Shown here: positions 21,590 through 33,000 of the stretch, piece after piece
How positions within the stretch are numbered: the first letter of the stretch is position 1
Layout: each line of letters begins with the position of its first letter
NCBI GenBank assembly: GCA_014529385.2
Contig: CM043956.1
Coordinates: 60,333,120 to 60,397,119 of the forward strand
Reading direction: 5' to 3'
Origin: Adiantum capillus-veneris
Taxonomy: Eukaryota; Streptophyta; Polypodiopsida; Polypodiales; Pteridaceae
DNA: 64,000 nt
Position numbers and translations under genes: made by a program
Notes under the pieces: model-generated
What the model saw: only the letters and a program-made list of their open reading frames with translations
What the model was told of the DNA's origin: nothing
Databases searched by the model: none

Positions 21590-22735
21590 AGAGTACCATT
21601 TTTTGACGAAATTCCAGACATTCTAAAAGGTTTTCATGAAGAGGCATGTGGTGGTCATTTTGCCCAAGAGTTAACTGTGAAGAAGATTTTGCTTGCAGGG
21701 TATGTTTGGCCAAGCCTGCATGTAGATGTCCAACATTAGTGTAAAATTTATCACAATTGTCAGGTAAATGGAAATAGAAGGTTGGTGCATGGTCCAAGGC
21801 AAATAGTACTTGCAAATGGACCCTTTGAAAAGTGGGGCATTGATGCTATGGGTCCTCTTCTTAGAACAAAAAATGGTAAACTCTACATCCTAGTGGCTGG
21901 AGATTACATGACTAGGTGGGTAGAGGCTCAAAGTGTAGCAACGGTAAATGGGAAAATAGTGAGCATGTTTGTCTACACTAATATTTGTTGTAGATTTGGC
22001 ACACCTCTAGATATTGTTTTGGATAATGGTCTAGGGTTCAAGAAGGGTTTACTCATAGAATTTTGTGAAGAGCTTCACATTCTTCATCGTCATAGCACAC
22101 CCTACTACCCACAATCAAATGGTTTGGTGGAGAAGGCTAATGGTGTCATTTTGCAGGCATCATTAGAAAAATGGTACAAAACAAAACAAAGTTATGGGAT
22201 GACTTCTTGGATGGTGCCTTGTGGGCATATCGAACCACACATAGGGAGGCAACACAATTGACGCCATTTCACTTGGTGTATGGTCAAGAGGCTTTGCAAC
22301 CTATTGAGCTCAACATCCCAACAATACGGCTTCATGGACGTGCACAAGATGATCAAGAGGTATGGATGGATCAACTTCTTACACTAGTGGAGCTTGAGTG
22401 GAAAAGAGAAGAAGCTTACGACTGCTACAAAAGAAAATCTACACAAGCAAAGGAGAAGCTTGACAAGAAACTCAAGGACAAAGGCATCCAGGAAGGAGAG
22501 CTTGTGCTACGGTATGACAATCGACTTGACAATTTTTTTGATGCCAAGTTTGAAACTAGATGGCAAGGGCCATAGATAGTCAAGAAGGCTTTCAATTCAA
22601 GTTACTATCAGCTTATGGACTTGAATGGTAAAGAGCACTCCAGGAAGGTAAATGGGTATCGCTTGAAGCCCTATTTAAGTCCCCTTCTACCAAAGGATCT
22701 ACCAAGGACTATCAAAAGGCACTATCTCATGTAAG
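21590..22735 (+). pseudogene. E2 integrase, copy 1
   Basis: Zinc-binding part: FHEEACGGHFAQELTVKKIL, YVWPSLHVDVQH, stop, then CKIYHNCQ (one Cys changed to Tyr; unit 2 has CKSCHNCQ). Core: FEKWGIDAMGPLLRTKNGK (first Asp), FGTPLDIVLDNGLGF (second Asp), YYPQSNGLVEKANGV (Glu). A small insertion near 22152 shifts the frame. The C-terminal part has WKREEAYDCYKRKSTQAKEK and VNGYRLKPYL. A TAG within QGP-stop-IVKKAF (near 22575) is shared with unit 2. Confidence 0.85.
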
Positions 22736-22872
22736 TTTTGTTGCATGAGGCATGAGTGTGACAAGAAGCCACACAATGAAAATCCTGTCAAGGGACCAGA
22801 TATCATAGAGGACTCAAAAGCACTCTCTTTGCAAAAGATGCTCTATGATAGTACATGAATATACCATCATCC

Positions 22873-22886
22873 TGGGGGAGGGCTAA
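22873..22886 (+). other. E2 polypurine tract, copy 1
   Basis: TGGGGGAGGGCTAA lies immediately before the 3' LTR start TGATAG. The same tract precedes 48990 in unit 2. Confidence 0.75.
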
Positions 22887-24474
22887 TGATAGCCGTTTTT
22901 CGGCTCTCCATAATTGCCATAATGAGCTACCTCACCCTATCAAATCACTCAAACATTATGGTTATCCTCACCCTTTCATTGTACATAGGCGTGTGTGAGT
23001 TAGGGAATTTTTTTCATATCTCCTTAAAACCCTCACTTAGCTAGTCACTGGGCTAGTTGAGCTAAAAAATATAAAAAATATATATTATGACCCATTTGTG
23101 TGTAAATATTGCATTGTATATAGGGCTTAAATATAAGTAATTTTCATAATTATTTTGGTATTTATTTAAATATTTCTACCTAGGTGTGCGTTATTTGCCT
23201 ATGTATGCTATGTACATTGACTCACAATTACCACAATTTTCTTACCATTTTGCATACTCTTTATTCCACATAGAAATATCTTCACACAAGCTTCTCTTAT
23301 TTTTGGTGTGAATCCACTCCAAGGAAAACCTTAAAAATACCTTTCACCATCATTCAACACTGCCTTTCACTAAACTCCTATTTCCTAGAGGTATTTTTTC
23401 TTATCTCTTGTAAATAAATATACTTCAATAAAAACAAAATGAGGGTTTGATTCCTTATATTTTTATATATCTCTTTTTTCATTTTATATTTATATATAGG
23501 TGAAACTATTCTAGATTCCACGAATTGTTTATGCACTAAGCTACTTTTTCATCATATCCATATATTACATTTATGCCTATTCCACAACCATGCATATTTT
23601 CAAACCCCTAAGCATCAATCACGTCATGCTCTCATGCAAGTAGGGGCTCACCTTTGGAGACATATGCAAATTCAACAAAGGAGGGGCCACTGAAGACTTT
23701 TTTGTGAAGAAAAACAAGTATTTTGATGGGATTTTTTATATCCATCTTCAATCCAAATTTGAAGCAGTGATCAAAAGAGAAAATGTGGACTAAAAGCTGA
23801 ATAATCACCTCAAAAATGTTGATGATTTTAGGAGCAACTATCCGTTATCTATGATTATTTTAGGGGACCCCAGTTTGCCCACTTTTCTCACAAGTAGCCC
23901 ATAGTCTTCTATCACCTCTTTCCACACTTATACACACACACACACACACACTCATTCCTCTCAATCACTAACTCAAACCTGCATCTTTCATGGTTTCTCT
24001 TACCTTCTTTGCCATTAACCTCCCTTCTTACTCCCATAGCTCTCATATGAGCTTTCCATGTACATACACCATCTCTATGCCTCTCTATTACTTCCAAAGT
24101 ACAATTCCATCTTACCCCTTCTCTATATACATAAAATTCAGCATGTAAACCATGCTTAACCTCTGAAAATTAAGAGATCTCATCAACCAAATTTCCATTT
24201 TCATCGAGATAATCAACCTTGGCAACGGTGGCGTAAAGAACAAAAGACGAAAAAGAAGATCAATAGTCATTTTGAGAACCTACACAAGTAAGTCAAAAAC
24301 TTCTTCAAGCTTCACCATCACAAGGATTTCCTCACTTCATTCAACCATCCACCCCATTCTACCAATTGTAAATATATCATTGACTTTCTAGTGATTACTA
24401 ACACTAACCACTAACATACTAACACAAAATAGACATTGACCTAACCATAAAAGACACCTCGACATGGACATAGT

Positions 24475-24541
<67 letters not shown>

Positions 24542-25145
24542 CTTCCTTAGAAATCTACTTTCACCTTATCTACCATCAATAATTCTCTCTTTTGAGCCCA
24601 CATCCATGACTCAAGCAGACAAAGAAGGCCCGCAATGTTTTGATATTAAAAAAAAATCAGAATCCTGATTTGTTAGCTTGTAAATTAGGATTTCCAATAA
24701 TCTTAATGAGGGGTCTCCAACCTATACATAGGATCCTCTCCTTCTTGTAAAACAACCTCTAATATCTCACATAGCACCCCAACACTCTATGCGTGAGGAG
24801 AGACTTAGGTGTAGCAACCACTTTGTGAGCTTCACTTTTGGTGTGAGAGAAGCTTTCAAGGTACACATTGCAAGTGAGAGAGCGTGACTTCAATATATCA
24901 AAACCACTATTGTGTATGTTCCTGCATCATCAATAAATTGAGGTTTGGTGCATAAAAGACGTGATTCGACGTTCAAATCTTTGTCCTCCCACTTGCGCCA
25001 TACGGTTTGGTGAATCAAGGTGACTTGTGTATTTTGAGTTTCTATCGTTTGATCTTGCTTTAGAAAGTGTTTTAGTGTGCTTTCATTGTCAATTTTGTGT
25101 CCATTGTAAGAGGGTATTTCGATGAGAGGTCTCCCACACCCTAAG

Positions 25146-25233
<88 letters not shown>

Positions 25234-25638
25234 GGCAATGTTTTAACATTCACTAAGCATTGGGTTAGTTTTTGTACAAGCTCTACGATAGCATCATAAC
25301 GAGCCATATCCATTTGCAAGTCACAAATAAGGTATTACGCAAGATCCATTCCTCTCTCTCTTCCCTTTGCTCTAGCTCTCTCTGGTCCATTTTGTGTATG
25401 TCTTGGTGTGAGGTTGCTTGTGTGTATTTTGTGGCACATCTTCTTGGTCGTGAAAAAATTCTCTCTTGCGTCCTAGTTCACATACCATAACTAGGTGATG
25501 CCCCTATCTTGTTTGGGTTTGGCTGTGGGTTTGTTGTTGTGTTTTGCCTGTGGTTGTGCCAGTCCCAATTGAGCAGCACAGGAGCCTTGAGGGATGTTTA
25601 GAAGTCGTCTCTTGTGTTGCCCGCCCTCGACCACCTCA
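22887..25638 (+). repeat. E2 3' LTR (copy 1)
   Basis: 2752 bp, homologous to 14464-17231. Microsatellites at the same three sites differ in length: CA near 23932-23951, CT 24477-24540, GT 25150-25230. It shares variants such as GGGCTTAAATATAAG with the unit 2 3' LTR (GGGCTTAAATATAAGC), where the 5' LTR has GGGCCTAAATATAATG. The two 3' LTRs are thus more closely related, as expected if E2 inserted once and was then duplicated. Confidence 0.85.
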
Positions 25639-25642
25639 ACAG

Positions 25643-26170
25643 ATTGGGACCAAAAGTTACATTCCGCTTTATGGGCATATAGAGTGGCCTATAAGACTTC
25701 CATTGGAACAACACCTTACAACATGGTGTTTGGTGTAATTCCATTCTGCCACTTGAAATCTTAATCACAATCCTAATTTTAGCTAAGCAATTAGAGTGGA
25801 CAAGTCATGAATTGTCATCAAGTTTAGATGATCTAAAAAAGCTAGATGAGCTTTTCCTTCAAGCTATAGCATCTATCTATGCTAAAAAAAGACGCCAGAA
25901 AGAGTTCTTTGACAAGCATGTACAGTCAAAAGAATTTAAAAGACGGGATTATGTCTTAGTGTATACCCTGAAACAACATGCTACAAAACTCAAAAAGCAA
26001 GGGATGGGACCCTTTGTGAGAAAAAAATTGTCACCAAGTGGGGTTGTCAAGCTTGCAACATTTGACGGAGTAGAAATGCCTAACTGGATTAGTGGTTGCA
26101 GGCTCAAAAAGTATCATCTACCACTAACCCATGAAATTCTACATTGGATTCACAAAGACAAACAATAAAC
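25643..26170 (+). pseudogene. E1 integrase C-terminal part, unit 1
   Basis: Continues the integrase interrupted at 14463: WDQKLHSALWAYRVAYKTSI, GTTPYNMVFGV, then KKRRQKEFFDKHVQSKEFKR, DYVLVYTLKQHATKLKKQ, MGPFVRKKLSPSG and GCRLKKYHLP, which is the integrase C-terminal DNA-binding fold of Tat-type elements. A frameshift near 25740 separates the two parts. Ends at a Lys/Gln-rich tail leading into the second retropepsin-like region. Confidence 0.85.
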
Positions 26171-26239
26171 AAAATAAAAGAAACAAATTGTTGAAGAAGC
26201 ACAAATAGAAGCTAAAGAATGAATGGCTAAGAGAAAGCT

Positions 26240-26690
26240 TCTACGACAACAACATAAACATGGAAGACCACTGTAGATCAATGCTATTTTTATTGAAGAA
26301 TTTGACAAAGTTAGAGTGGACCCAATGATTAACTTCAAGATTGGTAGCAACCAAGTCGACACTATCACTCTACTCAATAGAGGAGCCCAATGAAATATCA
26401 TTTTCCTTATCTTGTATACACAGATTGGTCAAGACGTAGAGCTGCAAACGACATCACACGAGATGTAGACTTATACTGACCACCAGATTAAATCATTAGG
26501 ATTAGTGACCTTTTCTGTTCAAATCAATCAATTAGTGACCTTGTCTGTTCAAATCAATCAATATGTCTACCCACACAAATTTTATGTGGTAGAAGACCAT
26601 CAAAACCAACACAAACTATTGCTAGGATAGCCATGGCAAAGGATGTACAATGTTTAGACTGATTGGAAGTCTGATCGGGTACAAATTTAG
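26240..26690 (+). pseudogene. E1 second retropepsin-like domain downstream of integrase, unit 1
   Basis: The frame reads VRVDPMINFKIGSNQVDTIT, LLNRGAQ, IGQDVELQTTSHE, YPHKFYVVEDHQNQHKLLLG and PWQRMYN. This is the layout of a Ty3/gypsy retropepsin (strand, LLD-x-GA, then LLGRPW), with the catalytic Asp as Asn in both units. It is distinct in sequence from the first E1 protease (10880-11730). A protease fold after integrase is not the standard Ty3/gypsy order. Several stops. A direct 24-bp repeat near 26500-26560 (AATTAGTGACCTTGTCTGTT) is absent in unit 2. Confidence 0.6.
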
Positions 26691-26789
26691 AATGAAACAG
26701 AGAGGCAAACAGTTCCATTGACTAAACTCATAGAAATAGAGCTAGCAATGGAAAAGACTATTGATAAGGGCAAAAAACCCTTGCCTACA

Positions 26790-27425
26790 AGAAACATGCA
26801 ATGGATTCCCCAAGAATCTTCTTAAAAACCAACACACCAAGTCAAGATAAAATTAGCCCAATCCAAACCATCACCGACAAAAAATCCAATAAGACAATCG
26901 AAAAACAAAAGAGAGGGATGGATACCAGAGCAACATCTCAAAAAAAGCAAGTTTGGGTCAAGAAAGATGAGATATATGCAAAACATTCACTCAAAACCTA
27001 TAAGCCGGAAAAGACTTCGGTATCACCTCACATACCCATATGAAACCCCCTGTATCTATCACAAAAAGATGGGTTCCAAAGAAGTTGGTTCAAGGTCAAA
27101 AAACACAGGAGCTTACTTGGATTCCTAAGCGTATTAAGTTGAATCCCTCTATGAGGCCAAACAAATCAACCAAGAACCACCAAGCAAATCAACTCCCAAC
27201 CAGGTCAACAAAGCAAGTCTAGATAGCCAAAGAGTTATGCCAAGCACAAAAACGTCAACTTTGGATCTGGATTCCAATGGCAAAAACACAAGACAAACAT
27301 CAAATCCATAGGCAGGATAAGCAGCTGTAGAAACACCAAGTATGGTGGCCAAAACAGCCCAATCAAGAAATTAATATGGTTGGTCTTGTTGAATTTTTCT
27401 AGATGCCTATTGAAGAACATGTTGC
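26790..27425 (+). pseudogene. E1 W-x-P-K repeat domain, unit 1
   Basis: Repeated short motifs built on Trp-x-Pro-Lys or Trp-x-Lys-Lys: MQWIPQES, QVWVKKDEIY, RWVPKKLVQ, LTWIPKR, IWIPMAK, QVWWPKQ, separated by Gln/Lys/Thr/Asn-rich linkers. RWVPKKLVQGQKTQEL matches E3 QVWAPKKLIQAQKSQEF. Broken by stops and frame changes. It is the last coding segment before the polypurine tract and is interrupted by E3 at 27431. Function unknown. Basic, low-complexity and Trp-rich composition would suit nucleic-acid binding, but that is inference. Confidence 0.65.
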
Positions 27426-27430
27426 ACTAC
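27426..27430. repeat. Target-site duplication of E3 (left copy)
   Basis: ACTAC here and at 35585-35589 flank E3. The uninterrupted E1 site GTTGCACTACTC is present at 5943-5954 and 61621-61632, which proves the insertion boundaries. Confidence 0.95.
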
Positions 27431-28388
27431 TGTTGGACGGGGAGCGACTCACACACCCATGAAGTGCATGCAAACACTACCTAGATCAACATAATGTCAA
27501 TCGAGGACACAGATGACACGATAGGCACACGGAGGAAATCTCTTAAGCTTGTCAGGCTGAGACCATCCTACACATACAACACTCTGGAAGGCCAACTAAA
27601 CCACAATCAAGAACCTCATTGCCCTCAACTACACCACCTAGCCACATACACACATACGAAAGGTAACTCACCTAATCATGCCAGATTCATACGAAACTTA
27701 AGGAACACCATCCCCTCACTGGGATACACCTGTCCCTAAGCTTCTACACTCAAAACCCTCACTCTAAACCCATCTGCGGAAAACGCGTAGGATGATAGAG
27801 CAGAATTTTGAAAGTGCCCGAAATTGAAATTTATGAGTACCTATGCATAGCTTATGTCGCCACGATTCTATAGACTACTAGCACGCAGAAAACAGACATC
27901 GTTTGATACACTTACGGCCACAAATAGCTCGTAGATGCGTCGGCATGTGCGCTTCGTCTCGAATGGAATGCTTGGCGTCGTCGCGTAGCTCTCCTCAAGC
28001 CTACAGCAATGGTGCAGTCGGATCTCCAATGCGTTGAGCGAGCTGGGCGTAGCGAGAGGATGAAGCTCGCGCTCACTCTCTTTCTCTCTCACACACAGTA
28101 GACGACAGCGCTAAAGTTTGATTATGATAAAAGTCTCCTTTACAAAATGACCTAGGTACCTTATATACTAAGGCTACCTTAGGTTTAACCAAAAATGGGG
28201 CTGAAAGGGTCAAATGGCTTTGTATTTACAATCTGGAAGCGCCATTGCACCCCGGCTTCTGAAACTAGGATAACTACTCATTACAAATAACGTTTATATT
28301 CATAATCCGTAGCATTTCATAACTCGCAATAGATAAGACTTTGGTACGAAACTTGAGTTATGTTGTGTTGTTGACCCAGCGGTCAACA
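27431..28388 (-). repeat. E3 3' LTR
   Basis: 958 bp, nearly identical to 34627-35584. Downstream LTR because the element reads on the minus strand and the purine tract abuts it at 28389. The antisense of CTTATATA (28160-28167) gives a TATA box. Confidence 0.95.
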
Positions 28389-28400
28389 TTCCCCCCTTCC
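28389..28400 (-). other. E3 polypurine tract
   Basis: On the minus strand GGAAGGGGGGAA, directly before the 3' LTR start. Confidence 0.85.
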
Positions 28401-30086
28401 GCGTTCATGTCGTCCCCGACATGACCTGATTGTCGATGGCGATGTGGTCTTTGCTGTTGTTTTGGCTTCATTTATTGCACTGCTTGTAACTTTGTAGAAC
28501 CACAACAAGAACTATGATCCATTAGAGCGGACGTCTATCATCGTAACCATTCATCTTTTGAGATCCTCTGATTACTTTCATGTCTGCTCTTCTTCATTGG
28601 GGACTTCTTTGTTCCTGTGCAATCAAGTTGTTAGTGTTGTCTGCAGCTTTGTTATTGTAGGCCATTCTTCAACTTGCCATTGAGGAGAAGTATGCTATGA
28701 TCTGAAATTGGTGCTCCAATTCATTTGTCAATTGATTTGAGTAGCATTTCCTTATTGTAGATGTAGAAGGAATATGTACAAGAAGATGGTGATAGGTGTC
28801 TTTAGATTAGGGTCTAAAACCTGGATGAGCAAAGGGAAAAAACCCGGTGGGAAAAAAATGCCTTTGGTATACTCTCTTATTGGAGTTGAGCAGTTGAACG
28901 TGAATTACATGTTCATGAAAGGTGAGTGCTTGGGTGAAACACGGAAAGAGTGCCTGATGCAAGTGCCAATTATGGGACACTCTATATGCATATGAGAAAT
29001 TTGTCAACAAAAGCATGCAATGTGAAAGAAGGAGATGATGGGTGTTTCGAGGAATAAATGTAGCACATGTGACATCAAAAGATGTCTCAATAGCTTCCAC
29101 CTTTCCAAGAAGGGTTTTCGATGTAGAAGTTTCTCCACTCGTATCTCACTGTGCTCAGTACGTGAGTGTCTTTTGGACCTTCTCCTTCACTTCACCAGAC
29201 TTAAGTACTTAGACTTCGACTCTTTTGCTCACCTATACCAGCATGAGCGACACAACGTAAATATGCTCAACTCTTCCAGCTTGAGCAGTACCTATAATAG
29301 CTAAGACGCTTAGACCACAGAGAATATTACTTGAAGCGTTGGGACTAATACCTCACTCATTTTGTGGCTTAGCTCCTCGACTCTAACTTTTATGACTTGT
29401 TGGTTGCATGTTGACACTGCTTTGTGACAAGTTCTTTGGCTGTTGTAGTGGCTATTGAGACATACTTCATGAAGTTTCATCGTTTTCATGTACCTTCTTC
29501 TCTTTGTAGTGCTCAGGCCTTTCGTCGATTATGGATTTTTTTTATTTTTTCTTAATAATAAACAAAGAAAATCTTAAAACAACTCAACAAAAGAAAAATC
29601 ATTCAAATAGAAATCTAAATGCTATGTACACTATACACATGTCCCTAGGGGCTCATATATGGATTTTGTCCCCATACTCCTCTGTAACACTACTATGAGG
29701 GTATATACTCTAAATTTCGTCAAAAAATTATCACAATAAAACTCAAAAATTCAATTCATCTCACAAAACATTGCCCTCTAATAGTCATAATGTTAGGTCC
29801 GCATTCAGAATGCCTCCCTCCTTCCTATTTGGAGTTATCCTTTACGACAGGGTATCGCAAAGGGTATGTGTTGTGCTTGGGCAATTAAAAGTTGTGCCTA
29901 TGCAGGCCTTGTAATGTAGCCCTATTATGCATACACAGTCAATGCATGGAAAAGATTTACGTTGTGCAAGATGTGGGTATAAGCAATTTGCTTATTGGCA
30001 TTTTTTGGTGAGGCTTCCTATTCTAAGCAATGTAATGGTCTTTGAAGCTCCTGTATCGTTGCTTGATTGAAGCAACTTGCTCTCTT
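28401..30086 (-). other. E3 3' non-coding region
   Basis: About 1.7 kb between the last stop of the polyprotein frame and the polypurine tract. I see no RT, RNase H, integrase or envelope motif on either strand, only short unsupported frames. This is where pol would be expected in an autonomous element. Confidence 0.6.
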
Positions 30087-33000
30087 CTAACTGTACTGTA
30101 ATCGTAGGAAGAATTGTAAGAATTCAAGCGGCGATGCACTGACAGCAGTTTTGTTGTTCTTCTTTGGGACCCATTTCTTTGCGATTATTGGCTATTTTGT
30201 TGCTGACTCTCGTTTGGGAACCCATACTTGCCCGTGCTTTGTTTGTGTTTGAAGAGACTTCTTTGGGATCCACCTTTTTGTTGTGTGACTCGACATTGGT
30301 CTTTGCTTCAGCCCTTGTACGCTTGGCTGGGGGTGGGTGTCAAGATTTGAAAGTTGATACTGTGGTTGTTTTGGAATCCAAATGAATTCCTGACTTTTTT
30401 GTGCTTGAATCAACTTCTTTGGAGCCCAAACCTGAGTTGTGAAAGCTTGCAACTTTGTGATATTTTTACCCATTCGTGCATGCTTTCCTTGTTTTTGTTT
30501 TGGTGTTGGATCTTGTGATTTGTCATTAGAGATCTTTGTCTTCTTGATCCATATCTGTTTTTGGCCGATCTGGCTTTTTGGTATCCAGATTTGTCGAGCT
30601 TTTTGGCTTTGACTTGTTGTCCTGATCTTTTGACCTGTCATGGTTGTTGCGGAAGGGGTTGGTGATAGTGATGGCCTGAGTTGATGATAGGGGATGTCGT
30701 AAGATTCATCACTATCGCTACACTCCTCAGCAAGGTTGACTTCTTGTACTTTCCCTTGATTTTTTGGCTGGTAGTGGAAAGTTACTGTCTGTTTCCTCAT
30801 GGGTGGTAGTTTCTTGGAGGACTTTTCTAGCCCATTGATTAGAGCATTGTTAGCTCGTTGCTCTTGTCGTATTCCTCCTAGCTGAGTCTTTGCATCCTTA
30901 TTAGGAGCCATGTATGAGGATGCTTGTGGTGGCTGTGTCTTCACCAAGGACTTTGGAATCCACTTTTGATGCACTTTATTCATGTAGCGATTACATTGAT
31001 TCTCGGGTCGTTGATCTTCTTGAAGCTCGAAGCGTTCTACAGATTCATAGACCTCGCCGTCTTCTTCATCTTTTGATTCTCCACATTTCTTTGTTTGCTT
31101 CTTATTTCAAGAGCTTGTTGATGTCTGGATCTCTTCGTTTTCCTAGATTACACTCACTGCAAAATAAGGAACGACATCATAGCCATTTTCATCACAAAAG
31201 TTTGTTGTGGGAGCATCCTCCATGGCGCACACGTCCAGAGTAGCCAAGATGTGTTCCCATCCAAAAGGCTCTAACTCTTCTTCAAGAAATGGTTATGGGC
31301 TATAGTCCATATCCTCTATAACCCGTTCTAGGATACATTCCTCACGTTTCAAGCTACCACATTGTGAAGCTCCACACATCCACAGTTCTTTAGGCTTACC
31401 TAACCAAGCTAGAAGTTCTGATCCTGCTACTGTGGCGGAATCAAACTCCTCAACCGGTGTTCTCGTCACATCCCTATAGCTATGGTCCCTCAAGTTTATC
31501 TTTGTTATGGTTTCCATATGTCTCAGGTATATATGGTCATAACCCCAATCTTGGACCATTTTCAATTGTCGCATGAATGGTCTTCCCAAAATGATGTCAT
31601 AGTTGTTCTTCTTGCCAAAGTCAACAACAGCAAAAGTGTGTTCATATTCAATGCCACAAGAAGTAACAAGTACTTTTTCTAGCATTCCTAGGGGCTTTTC
31701 CTTGTGTCCGTCTGCAAGCTGCAGGGTCATTCGTGTGGATATCAAGGCAGGTTTTCCCCATTTTTTCCAAACCTCTTTGGTTGCAATGGCCACACCAGCT
31801 CCACTGTCAAGGATTGCCATGGTTTTTACATTAGTGAATTCCATAGAAAGGGTGGTGTTTCCATCTTCTCCCTCGTAATACTCGCCTACCTTGTTTAATT
31901 GCACTGGCCTAGTATTTAGTTGAGGCATTTCAAGCTCTTTGATGCCTTCCTCGATTTGAGTCATTGGGGTTTTTACACCAAATTTCTCTAGACATTTACC
32001 CACATTAGCCCACATGTTTGGTCTTATTCTGAGCAACTCGGCTAACATTATTGTACAGGTGACTGGGGTAGATAGAATATCTACTAGCCCCTTTGAATCG
32101 ATGGCCTTGTTGGGAGACAGTCTCTGTGATGGGACTGCAACCACATCTGACTTGGTCTCGTACTCTCCCATGTAGGACGGTAGTGTTTTTAGCGAATGGG
32201 GTTGACTATCCATAGATTGTACAGATCCTTTGTCGCCTCAATACGATCGCACATCTAGATTCATTTGAGATTTAGTCTCAAATTCCTCTAATGGTGGTAG
32301 AAACACTCCTCGTTCATCACCAGTCTTGTCTACTCGTCTTCTTAGGTCATCGGCTTCATTGGCCTCTCTGACTTGTTTCCACAATTCGTCAAGACCATCT
32401 ACCTCTTTACAATCCTCAGGTATAGCTTGGTGAAATCCCTCGGAAGAGTTATCCGTGGTATTCAGTACTATCCTTGGTTCTAATGCTAGGTCTTTGAGGT
32501 TTGGTTTGTGCTCATGACTAGAATCTGGCTCTTTTACTTCCTGGTTTGGTGGGATTACTTGTGTAGGCATGACACGGATCACATCCTCAGGTTTTGCAAC
32601 TGGTGGTTCTAGTAAATCTTGGGCTGTTTGAATCATTTTCTTGCACATTAATTCAAACCTTTGCTTTTCTAGTTCCGCATAGGGATATGTCATCCACCTT
32701 TGTTCTTGGGTTTGGTTGTTTTTTAGCCTCACATCATAGGCTTGCAAGAGGGCATCTAATGTCTCATTAACCTTCTCTGCCAACACAGATCCTCCTAAAC
32801 TAGCACTTCTCGGTTTCTCATCCGTGGATGGTTCTTCTAGAGGTTTAACCATCTGTGTAAGAGAAGGTGCCTCCTTTTCCTCATGTTGTTTTATCTTCTC
32901 CTAAGCTTCGGTAATCTTCTCAGCTAGGGATTTTTGCTCTCGTTCCCTGCGTGCTTTCATCCTCGTCTTCCTAGCTTTCCAACTATTTCGTTTGCTCTTG

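Larger units (their letters stand above)
14464..25638 (+). mobile_element. E2, Tat/Ogre-like Ty3/gypsy element nested in E1 integrase (copy 1)
   Basis: Bounded by 2.75-kb LTRs (14464-17231 and 22887-25638) with TGATAG starts. Host E1 integrase reads through once E2 is removed. Flanks are AACAG at 14459-14463 and AACAG at 25638-25642; the last base of the LTR (CA ending) overlaps the first base of the repeat, so the TSD is 4 or 5 bp. Internal order is gag, protease, RT, RNase H, remnant of a second RNase H, integrase. No envelope-like frame after integrase. A second copy at the same site occupies 44423-59881 in unit 2. Confidence 0.85.

Noticed and set aside
27494-27739. 81-codon frame present identically at 34690-34935
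   Set aside because: Lies in the two E3 LTRs and is antisense to the element. Identity reflects LTR identity, not coding.
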